The notes beneath the pieces are model-generated. The model was not told where the DNA came from and made no database searches. It saw nothing but the letters and a program-made list of their open reading frames with translations. 12,486 bases of DNA from positions 1 through 12,486 of the forward strand of contig JAIRTS010000193.1 of assembly GCA_031254795.1 (NCBI GenBank), given 5' to 3'. Within the stretch, counting starts at the first letter, position 1. Every line of letters begins with the position of its first letter. Position numbers and translations under genes: made by a program. The DNA comes from Treponema sp. (GTDB lineage: Bacteria > Spirochaetota > Spirochaetia > Treponematales > Breznakiellaceae). Below, piece by piece: positions 6,705-12,486 of this stretch.

Positions 6705-7272
6705 GTTGAAAAAACAGAAAGATTCGCTCAAGATGTACCAACGGTACCTGCCGACCCTGATGTTGAAAAAGCAACAGTTGCAGGCGGAAATCCGCAACAC
6801 CGAGAATCGCATACGGGATTTGAAGGTGGAAAAGGGCAGGATTGACGAGTCGTTCAAGGTGTGGATAGGCGTCTTTGGTGAAAAAGGCGTTTTTACGCCT
6901 GATATGGTAAAAATTACCGCAGTCAAGACGACGGTCGGAAATATTGCGGGCGTGTCGATACCGTTGTTCCAGGGCGCGGACTTTGAGACGCAGGCTTATA
7001 ACCTCGTCCATATGCCGCTCTGGCTTGACAGGGCGGTGGAAGGGCTGGAACGGACATTGCTCCTTGACCTGGAAATCAAGACGCTGGAAGATCAGCGAAA
7101 CCGGCTCGATCATGAGTTGCGCGTTACGACGCAACGCGTCAACCTTTTTGAAAAAATAAAAATCCCTGAAACAAAGGTTCATATCAAAAAAATTCAGGTT
7201 TACCTCGGGGATCAACAGACAGCGGCGGTCGTCCGTGGCAAGATAGCCAAACGCGGCATGGAGGCGATATGA
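6676..7272 (+). CDS. atpD: V-type ATP synthase subunit D
   Basis: The central rotor shaft, which passes through the A/B hexamer and couples it to the proteolipid ring. Length is 198 residues, typical. The N-terminal helix carries the family pattern LTKNELKKQKDSLKMYQRYLPTL (written here from residue 6) and the C-terminal long helix runs from about residue 128 to 185. Together they form the antiparallel coiled coil, with a short central domain between. GGGAGAG (6665-6671) lies just upstream of the ATG, inside the end of the PH-like gene. The stop overlaps the start of atpI as ATGA. Subunit F, the usual partner of D in the shaft, is not found. Confidence 0.94.
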   Translation: MAKIKLTKNELKKQKDSLKMYQRYLPTLMLKKQQLQAEIRNTENRIRDLKVEKGRIDESFKVWIGVFGEKGVFTPDMVKITAVKTTVGNIAGVSIPLFQGADFETQAYNLVHMPLWLDRAVEGLERTLLLDLEIKTLEDQRNRLDHELRVTTQRVNLFEKIKIPETKVHIKKIQVYLGDQQTAAVVRGKIAKRGMEAI

Positions 7273-9170
7273 TTGTACCTATGAAAAAAGCGTCGATCTT
7301 TATGCTGGACGCGACGCGGGAGGCGTCTCTCGAAAAACTCCGCGAGGTTGGCGTGCTTCACATTGAGAGAAAAACGATATCTTCTGACAACCTCTCCAAA
7401 CTTATCGACCGGAAAAACAAGGCGGAGAGCGCGCTGGGCATTTTGGGGAACTATAAGATTGACAAGAAAGCCGTCCGGTCGCCGGCGGCGGGAGAGCATG
7501 TCTCCGCTCATGTGATTGAACTGATTGATAAACGCAAGAGCTTGCAGGAGCGCCTCATCCTGAACGGAAAAGAGATAAGCCGCGTTGAAAAATGGGGGAA
7601 TTTCACCCCTTCGGCGTTGAAAGAACTGTCCGCCGCAGGCGTTGAGATCATCCCGTATGAACTGTCCGACAAGGCGTACGCCGCGCTGACCGATGAAATC
7701 CGTTTCATCGTCTTGGGCAAAGGCAAGAACTCGGTGTACGGCGTCGCGATTGGCGCTGAAATTGAGGGAGAACAGCCGTTTGTACTGCCGGAATATTCCC
7801 TTTCCGAACTGAACGACAAAGCGCTTGATATAAAAACGCGGTTGCAGGACATTGAAGTCCAGCTTGGAAAGCTCGCGTACAAGAAGGAAACCATCAAGGC
7901 GGAACTTGCGCTTTTGAAAGAACAGATCGAATTTGAGACCGCCCGCGCCGGTGTGGAAGACATGGGAACGGGCGAAGTCGCCATAACGCGCGTTTCGGGA
8001 TACGCCCCTGAAGAAACGGTGGGCGCCCTGAAACGGGCCGCCGCGGAAAACGGCTGGGCGCTGTTGATAGACGATCCAAAAGAGGAGGACAAGCCTCCCA
8101 CCCTCGTGAGGAACAACGCCTTTGTGCGTCTTATCCAGCCCCTGTTCAGCTTTCTGGGAACCGTGCCTGGCTATCGTGAATACGACATCAGTTTTTCCTA
8201 CCTGCTGTTCTTCTGCCTGTTCTTCGCCATGATCTTTGGAGACGCCGCATACGGGATCATTCTTCTTGGCATAACGTTGATCGTGGGCGCCGGCTATAAG
8301 AAAAAAAGCGGAAAATTTCCTGACGCGGTTAAACTGTTCGCCCTGTTGTCGTGTTGTACTATTGTGTGGGGCGCGTTGAACGGCGCGTGGTTTGCGATTG
8401 ATTACGAGCGTCTTCCGGCTTTTCTCAAGGCGTTGGTTCTTCCGCAGTTCAATTCCTCGGTTGCGTTAAGCCCGTTTCCCGGCGTATTGAAGACATTGCT
8501 CCAGATACCTGCGGATCAGCCCGCAAACACCGCCTACTGGAACGTACAGTTCCTTTGTTTTACGGTGGCCATTATTCAACTGGTGTGGGCGCACATCAAA
8601 AATATCAAAAACTTGTTGCCCTCTCTGGTCGCCGTAGCGCAACTCGGGTGGCTTGTGATGATGATTGGGCTTTACTTCCTTGTGTTGTCAATGCTGTTGC
8701 AGGTGGCGTTGCCCGGATTTGCGGTGTACTTAATCGGCTCCGGACTTTTCGCGTATTTCATCTTTGCGAATCAAACCGGCGGAAATTTTGGCGTAAATAT
8801 CGGGAAAAGTTTTGCGAACTTCCTCCCGACGTTTCTCAACGCGGTGTCCAGCTTCGCCGATATTATCAGCTACATCAGGCTTTTCGCCGTGGGGCTTGCG
8901 GGAAGCTCAATCGCGCAGAGTTTCAACTCAATGGCGCTTGGCGGGGGATTAAGCGGTTCGGTGGGGAGTGTTATCCTGAAACTGTTCGCCGCGTGTTTGA
9001 TCCTCGCTTTTGGACATTCGCTGAACATAGTGATGAACGCTTTGTCTGTTATTGTTCATGGCGTTCGCCTTAATTTATTGGAATACGCCGGCAACCACCT
9101 CGGCATGGAATGGTCCGGTTATTCATATACACCTTTTGCGCTTCAGCAGAAGGAAAAGGGGCAAGTCTAA
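7269..9170 (+). CDS. atpI: V-type ATP synthase subunit I (a-type membrane stator)
   Basis: The membrane stator that forms the ion half-channels next to the proteolipid ring. Length is 633 residues. The N-terminal half (1-290) is cytoplasmic with coiled-coil stretches (about 180-225). The C-terminal half holds about seven membrane helices, starting near SYLLFFCLFFAMIFGD (310-325). The essential arginine is Arg537 in DIISYIRLFAVGLAGS, which opposes the proteolipid carboxylate. A second conserved motif is HGVRLNLLE (597-605). MIVPMKK at the start is typical of the family. The ATG overlaps the atpD stop by four bases, with GGAGG at 7260-7264, so translation is coupled. A small inverted repeat covers its stop codon. 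Confidence 0.96.
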   Translation: MIVPMKKASIFMLDATREASLEKLREVGVLHIERKTISSDNLSKLIDRKNKAESALGILGNYKIDKKAVRSPAAGEHVSAHVIELIDKRKSLQERLILNGKEISRVEKWGNFTPSALKELSAAGVEIIPYELSDKAYAALTDEIRFIVLGKGKNSVYGVAIGAEIEGEQPFVLPEYSLSELNDKALDIKTRLQDIEVQLGKLAYKKETIKAELALLKEQIEFETARAGVEDMGTGEVAITRVSGYAPEETVGALKRAAAENGWALLIDDPKEEDKPPTLVRNNAFVRLIQPLFSFLGTVPGYREYDISFSYLLFFCLFFAMIFGDAAYGIILLGITLIVGAGYKKKSGKFPDAVKLFALLSCCTIVWGALNGAWFAIDYERLPAFLKALVLPQFNSSVALSPFPGVLKTLLQIPADQPANTAYWNVQFLCFTVAIIQLVWAHIKNIKNLLPSLVAVAQLGWLVMMIGLYFLVLSMLLQVALPGFAVYLIGSGLFAYFIFANQTGGNFGVNIGKSFANFLPTFLNAVSSFADIISYIRLFAVGLAGSSIAQSFNSMALGGGLSGSVGSVILKLFAACLILAFGHSLNIVMNALSVIVHGVRLNLLEYAGNHLGMEWSGYSYTPFALQQKEKGQV

Positions 9171-9180
9171 TTTTAGACTT
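9163..9180. other. Inverted repeat at the atpI stop codon
   Basis: AAGTCTAA (9163-9170) and TTAGACTT (9173-9180) are exact reverse complements separated by two bases; the TAA stop of atpI lies in the left arm. As RNA it gives a small hairpin before atpK. There is no U-run after it, so termination is unlikely; it could be an RNA processing or stability site. The octamer AAGTCTAA also occurs in 13 of the 21-bp repeat units at 783-1286. Confidence 0.55.
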
Positions 9181-9215
9181 AGCCTGTCAAGAAAACTATA
9201 GGTAAGGAGCATACA

Positions 9216-9650
9216 ATGGATGCTGGATTAGTTGGGCAAATTGGAGTGGGGGCTTGTCTTGGACTCGCCGCTGTTGGTTCCGCTGCTGGAGCTGGCGTCG
9301 CCGGTATGGCTGCTATCGGGGCGTGGAAAAAATGTTTTATTCAAAACAAGCCGGTGCCGTTTATTTTGGTGGCTTTCGCAGGCGCGCCATTGACCCAGAC
9401 GATTTACGGTTTTATTCTTATGCAGACGCTTTTGGGAAGCCAAAGCCTCAACGGGTTTCAGCTTTTGGGCGTCGGGCTTTTCGCGGGTCTCGCCATAGGC
9501 GGATCGGCGCTTGCCCAAGGGAATTGTTCGGCTGCGGCGTGCGACGCCTACGGTGAGACCGGTCAGGGATTCGGCAACTACATGTTGGTCATAGGTCTCT
9601 GCGAAACCGTAGCCTTGTTCGTCATGGTGTTCTCAATGCTGATCGCCTAG
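9216..9650 (+). CDS. atpK: V-type ATP synthase proteolipid subunit K
   Basis: The rotor-ring proteolipid that carries ions across the membrane. Length is 144 residues with four membrane helices (about 6-33, 47-70, 80-101, 121-143), a tandem duplication of the two-helix unit. Gly/Ala-rich helices 1 and 3 face the ring interior. The ion-binding carboxylate is Glu130 in helix 4 (IGLCETVALF). Helix 2 has Gln61 in PLTQTIYG instead of an acid, so there is one carboxylate per four helices, as in NtpK of Enterococcus hirae. Thr60, Gln61, Tyr64 and Gln101 line up with the Na+ site of NtpK. AAGGAG at 9204-9209 precedes the ATG. It is the last gene of the operon, followed by the terminator at 9681-9709. 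Confidence 0.95.
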   Translation: MDAGLVGQIGVGACLGLAAVGSAAGAGVAGMAAIGAWKKCFIQNKPVPFILVAFAGAPLTQTIYGFILMQTLLGSQSLNGFQLLGVGLFAGLAIGGSALAQGNCSAAACDAYGETGQGFGNYMLVIGLCETVALFVMVFSMLIA

Positions 9651-9680
9651 CGGCAGACACGCTTGGCGGCGGCTCACAAC

Positions 9681-9709
9681 AAAAACGGCGCCTGACGACG
9701 CCGTTTTTT
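9681..9709. terminator. Bidirectional intrinsic terminator after atpK
   Basis: AAAAACGGCG (9681-9690) and CGCCGTTTTT (9699-9708) form a 10-bp stem with an 8-base loop. On the plus strand the stem runs into six Ts (9704-9709) and ends the ATPase operon. On the minus strand the run is five Ts, and the leftward radical SAM gene stops at 9728, about 20 bases before it, so it can serve both converging operons. Confidence 0.88.
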
Positions 9710-9727
9710 CTTTGCCGCGCGCAACCG

Positions 9728-10588
9728 TCAGTCCACATTGCCCGCATAGACGTACCGTAACCGTTGTTTCGCCCGTTCCGCCAGCGAGAAAATTGTTTCA
9801 ACCGGTAGCGGCTGTTTGTCCCGCATCTTAAACCGGGGAAAAAACCGCGTAATGTGCAGGGGAATGTCGCCGGACACGGATGGAAGCGAAGCGAGCCAGC
9901 CGGAAAGCTCATCCATTTCCTCTTCGCCGTCATTTTCGCCAGGCACAATCAGCGTTGTCGCCTCAACATGGACGCTCTTCGCGCATATTTCTATGGTTTT
10001 CTTGACCGTCTCAAGCGAACCGCCGTGCCGTTGGTAGAATTCGCGCGAAAACGCCTTGAGGTCTATATTCAGGGCGTCAACCAGCGGCAACAGAGTTGCC
10101 AACGGCTTTTCCAAAATCATGCCGTTTGTCACCAGCACGGTCTTTAAGCCACGCTTCCTGAGCAGGGGCGCGGCGTCAAGAATGTATTCCACACTGGTGA
10201 ATGGCTCGTTGTAGGTGAAAGCCACGCCGAGGTTTTCGGGGATGGACAGCGCGGCTTCGAGCAGTTTTTCAGGAGGCAGAAAATCTGTGCGGGGCTTCAT
10301 CTGGGAGATGGAAAAATTCTGACAAAAAGCGCACGTCATGTTGCAACCGTAACTGCCCACTGAAAGGATGTCGGAACCTGGAAAAAACCGCTTGAGCGGC
10401 TTTTTCTCTATCGGATCAAGGGCGATGGAGGATATGCGCCCATAGTTTTCGGCGAACAGCGTTCCGCCCGAATTGACGCGGGTGGAACAAAAACCGGTCC
10501 GCCCTTCATGGATCACGCACATGCGGGGGCAGAGGAGGCATCGCGCCGCGCCGCCTTTTTTTTCGTAAAAAAGCGCCTCTTTCCGCAT
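9728..10588 (-). CDS. amrS: AmmeMemoRadiSam system radical SAM enzyme
   Basis: A radical SAM enzyme of the AmrS type, the third partner of the AMMECR1/MEMO-like set; its substrate is unknown. Length is 286 residues. The radical SAM cluster motif is GCNMTCAFC, with Cys82, Cys86 and Cys89. An additional N-terminal cysteine set, Cys17, Cys20, Cys24 and Cys34 (CLLCPRMC...GFC), is typical of the family and probably binds a metal or a second cluster. FTYNEPF (about 124-130) and ALNIDLKAF (172-180) are family signatures. Translation is coupled to the upstream fusion gene by a TGATG overlap, with no ribosome binding site of its own visible. The protein ends at YAGNVD; I recall longer family members with a cysteine-bearing tail after this point, so the C-terminus may be shortened. 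The stop is followed by a terminator that it shares with atpK. Confidence 0.92.
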   Translation of the reverse strand: MRKEALFYEKKGGAARCLLCPRMCVIHEGRTGFCSTRVNSGGTLFAENYGRISSIALDPIEKKPLKRFFPGSDILSVGSYGCNMTCAFCQNFSISQMKPRTDFLPPEKLLEAALSIPENLGVAFTYNEPFTSVEYILDAAPLLRKRGLKTVLVTNGMILEKPLATLLPLVDALNIDLKAFSREFYQRHGGSLETVKKTIEICAKSVHVEATTLIVPGENDGEEEMDELSGWLASLPSVSGDIPLHITRFFPRFKMRDKQPLPVETIFSLAERAKQRLRYVYAGNVD

Positions 10589-11961
10589 CAGGCGTGGCGC
10601 TCAACTTCAAACCGTTCAAGGGTATACGGCTCATAGGGTTGTATCCCGCCTTTTCGCAAAGCGATGGAAATTTGCTCCTCCACAGAGTCCATCCCGTCAA
10701 GATTGGGCAGAAGCAAGCCCCGTCTGTTTCCGCAACTCACAATAACGCCATACTTCACAATGTCAAGAGCGCCGGGATCGTCGATTGATTCGGGCGAAGA
10801 AAGGATGTCGACGCTGTAGACAAGCGAATCCAACTCTTCTTCTTCAACGCGGGGAAAGCGCGGATCCCGTGAAACAGCGGACACGCCATTTTCGATGATT
10901 TCCAGCGCTATATTTTTGCGCGCTGGCGCTATTGTTCCTATGCAACCGCGCAACACGCCGTCTTTTTTAACGGACACGAACACGCCGGCGCGTTTTTTAA
11001 GCATATCAGCGGGCATATCTTTGGACGGCGCGGGCGGCGCCATGATTTTCCCGGTTCTCACAAAACGCTCAATGGCGTTAATCGCAAGCCGTACATACGG
11101 GTCGCTCGTGGCGCGTTTCCGGGCGAGGCGGGCTTTTCGCTCGTCAAGCAGGACGGGCAGGAGAGAAGGCTCGTCCCCGTCGCCCGAAAACGCCGCCGTG
11201 AGATAGCCCACGCCGAAGGGACACTCGTAGCTCAGAACGCGCCCCTGCGTCCGCAGTCCATCCATGAAGCCGGCGAGAATCACGAGACTGCGGAAACCGC
11301 ACTCGGCGGCGCGTTCGCAGAGCGCGGGATCGACCGCCATAAGGCTTCTAAAGTCCGAGCGTTCAATGCATTCTTTGACAAAGGCGTCATGCGCGGGACC
11401 CTCTTTGGCAAAACCGTAGGGGCCGTCCGCTTTTAGTTTATGGGACATGTCGCCGCTCGCCACTACCACGACATTCCGCCCCAGCGCGTCCGCCGCTTTC
11501 CTGACGATCATACCGAACCGGTAATGGTCAATCAGGGGCAGGCCGGAAAGCCCGACGCGGATTATCTGCGGCGATTGGAGAAAATAGAGCGGAACCATGA
11601 CGCCATAATCCAACCCGGCGTTCCGCTCGCCGAGATTTCCCGCGTGTACGCCGGCTTTTTCAGCCACCGCGCCGATACGGTTCGCCAACTCATCATCGTA
11701 CCGCACGGAAAACTCGACGTGCGGGGCGCGGAACGCGCCAAAATCCCCTGTCGCGGATGTTCCGGGCGAAATGTGGAAGTAATCAGCGTAGCAAACGCTA
11801 TGCGGTGAAATGATGATGATGGTTTCAGGGTTTTCCCCCCGAATTTCTTCCGCGACCCGCGTATACGCATCCCGTGTGGCGGGAATCTCATCGCCCTTTC
11901 CCACACCCGGCACAATGAGCGGAGGATGGGGCGCCAAAAAAGCTTTCCACGTTTTTTTCAT
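10588..11961 (-). CDS. amrA: LigB-like / AMMECR1 fusion, AmmeMemoRadiSam system protein A
   Basis: A 457-residue two-domain protein. Residues 1-265 form a LigB-like (class III extradiol dioxygenase type, related to MEMO) domain that begins FLAPHPPLIVPGVG and has SPHSVCYADYFHISPG, a LDYGVMVPL block and VVVVASGDMSH. Residues about 285-455 form an AMMECR1 domain with the diagnostic LRGCIG (337-342) and SRDPRFP (364-370). Family knowledge places such proteins with a radical SAM enzyme, as here, in the AmmeMemoRadiSam system of unknown function. His12, His54, His174 and Glu246 match the metal ligands and catalytic His of LigB. The start is supported by AAAGGAG 9 bases upstream (11971-11977). The stop overlaps the start of the radical SAM gene. 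A MITE-like element begins 26 bp upstream of its start codon. Confidence 0.9.
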   Translation of the reverse strand: MKKTWKAFLAPHPPLIVPGVGKGDEIPATRDAYTRVAEEIRGENPETIIIISPHSVCYADYFHISPGTSATGDFGAFRAPHVEFSVRYDDELANRIGAVAEKAGVHAGNLGERNAGLDYGVMVPLYFLQSPQIIRVGLSGLPLIDHYRFGMIVRKAADALGRNVVVVASGDMSHKLKADGPYGFAKEGPAHDAFVKECIERSDFRSLMAVDPALCERAAECGFRSLVILAGFMDGLRTQGRVLSYECPFGVGYLTAAFSGDGDEPSLLPVLLDERKARLARKRATSDPYVRLAINAIERFVRTGKIMAPPAPSKDMPADMLKKRAGVFVSVKKDGVLRGCIGTIAPARKNIALEIIENGVSAVSRDPRFPRVEEEELDSLVYSVDILSSPESIDDPGALDIVKYGVIVSCGNRRGLLLPNLDGMDSVEEQISIALRKGGIQPYEPYTLERFEVERHA

Positions 11962-11986
11962 ACAGACGCGCTCCTTTATAAAAAAC

Positions 11987-12157
11987 GAGGCTGTTTCAAA
12001 ATGCGCCCTGGGACGTCAGTTTTGAAAGACAAGCGGAGCTTGTCAAGCAACCTTAGATTTAGAGGAAAAAGCGAGTTTTAGATCGCTTTTTCCAAAAGCC
12101 GATTTCAAAACTGGCCCGAACGTTGCGCGAACTACGTTCGCGTTTTGAGACTGGCTC
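11987..12157. mobile_element. MITE-like element with nested inverted repeats
   Basis: The ends GAGGCTGTTTCAAAATGCG (11987-12005) and, as reverse complement, GAGCCAGTCTCAAAACGCG (12139-12157) match at 15 of 19 positions, as imperfect terminal inverted repeats of a 171-bp non-coding unit. Inside are four perfect inverted repeats: CAGTTTTGAAA (12017-12027) with 12103-12113; GACAAGC (12028-12034) with 12038-12044; GGAAAAAGCGA (12064-12074) with 12083-12093; and CGCGAAC (12126-12132) with 12136-12142. No open frame for a transposase exists, so it would be moved by an enzyme encoded elsewhere. No clear target duplication is visible, so age or identity is uncertain; it could also be a repetitive extragenic palindrome. 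Confidence 0.55.
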
Positions 12158-12216
12158 CAGTACTACTACAAATGGTTGTCCTTGTCAATGCATAGAATAG
12201 GGTTTGACTATTTTTA

Positions 12217-12289
12217 GGGAACCTATGGAAACCCTATCAGGGTTCCCGGAGGTTCCGGGGGTAAGGAAACTTTCAAAAACTGAAGTTTC
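12217..12289 (+). other. Three consecutive hairpins upstream of the DUF3782-like gene
   Basis: AACCCT (12230-12235) pairs with AGGGTT (12239-12244). GGGAACC (12217-12223) could pair instead with GGTTCCC (12241-12247). CCCGGA (12245-12250) pairs with TCCGGG (12254-12259). GAAACTT (12266-12272) pairs with AAGTTTC (12283-12289). They end 11 bases before the promoter of the next gene, so they lie upstream of its transcript unless an earlier promoter is used. No U-runs follow them. Confidence 0.55.
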
Positions 12290-12300
12290 TAGAGATTCTC

Positions 12301-12329
12301 TTTACTATTTAGGGTAAAAAAGATATAAT
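12301..12329 (+). promoter_or_regulatory. Promoter of the DUF3782-like gene
   Basis: TATAAT (12324-12329) is a perfect -10 box, with TTTACT (12301-12306) 17 bp upstream as a weak -35 (4/6). Transcription would start near 12336. The region is AT-rich and the ribosome binding site GAGGAGG follows at 12351-12357. Confidence 0.6.
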
Positions 12330-12360
12330 TAGTATAAAACAGGCTCACAAGAGGAGGATT

Positions 12361-12486
12361 ATGGCGAAAATGACGATGGAGCCGCGAATGGGGCTGACGT
12401 TTGAGCAGGTATGGGCCGCGTTGATGGAATTGCGGGAGGCTCAGAAGGAGACCGACCGGCAGTTAAAGGAAAGCAGCGCGGACTTT
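12361..12486 (+). CDS. DUF3782-like coiled-coil protein, N-terminus only
   Basis: Only the first 42 codons are in the window; the gene runs off the right edge. After MAKMTMEPRMG the sequence has LTFEQVWAALMELREAQKE, then TDRQLKESSADF. This is the typical opening of DUF3782-like proteins, in which a helix is followed by repeated TDRQLKE coiled-coil heptads and, in full-length members, a C-terminal PD-(D/E)XK nuclease-like domain. They are often present in many copies in termite-gut Treponema and in cyanobacteria. The heptads here are already irregular (ESSADF). GAGGAGG directly precedes the ATG, with only three bases between AGGAGG and the ATG. Function is unknown. Confidence 0.7.
   Translation, partial: MAKMTMEPRMGLTFEQVWAALMELREAQKETDRQLKESSADF

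Noticed and set aside
9254..9556. 100-codon frame inside atpK in another frame
   Set aside because: Trp/Arg-rich shadow of the proteolipid gene without independent evidence.
11970..12046. Promoter of the fusion gene using TTGACA (minus strand, 12041-12046) or TATAAA (minus strand, about 11974-11979)
   Set aside because: No -10 box lies 16-18 bp from the TTGACA, and using TATAAA as -10 would leave the ribosome binding site untranscribed.

Overview
The window looks like the chromosome of a spirochaete, most probably a GC-rich, arthropod-gut type Treponema relative. The main evidence is a V/A-type ATPase operon in the order E, DUF2764, A, B, D, I, K, the reduced layout known from Treponema and Borrelia (and Chlamydia). 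The DUF3782-like gene start at the right edge and the 'SDWLP...GPWGP' protein at the left edge fit the same group. The genus is an inference; no rRNA or other marker gene is present.

Left edge (1-1750): a leftward gene of unknown function (41-706) shares its start codon bases with a rightward reading frame (705-1292). Most of that frame is a perfect-length array of 24 tandem 21-bp units (783-1286), plus one degenerate unit before it. Then comes a 458-bp region without a convincing gene. It holds a promoter-like sequence embedded in an inverted repeat, GC-rich palindromic DNA, a 24-bp perfect palindrome (1636-1659) and the likely promoter of the ATPase operon (1694-1722).

Centre (1751-9650): the ATPase operon, all on the plus strand, with tight or overlapping junctions and good ribosome binding sites. 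It encodes the peripheral stalk (E), DUF2764, the catalytic A and non-catalytic B subunits, the central shaft (D), the membrane stator (I) and the 4-helix proteolipid (K). No C, F or G/H subunit is seen. The proteolipid keeps residues matching the Na+ ligands of Enterococcus hirae NtpK, so the enzyme may be Na+-coupled. A two-helix membrane protein with a bacterial PH-like domain (6060-6704) sits between atpB and atpD and overlaps atpD. The operon ends at a hairpin terminator (9681-9709) shared with the converging genes.

Right part (9728-11961): a leftward two-gene operon of the AmmeMemoRadiSam system: a fusion of a LigB-like domain with an AMMECR1 domain, translationally coupled to the radical SAM enzyme. 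The LigB-like half retains all four expected metal and catalytic residues of class III extradiol dioxygenases.

Right edge (11962-12486): a divergent intergenic region with a 171-bp MITE-like element (19-bp imperfect terminal inverted repeats, nested inverted repeats inside), then three consecutive hairpins, then a promoter and the first 42 codons of a DUF3782-like protein that runs off the window.
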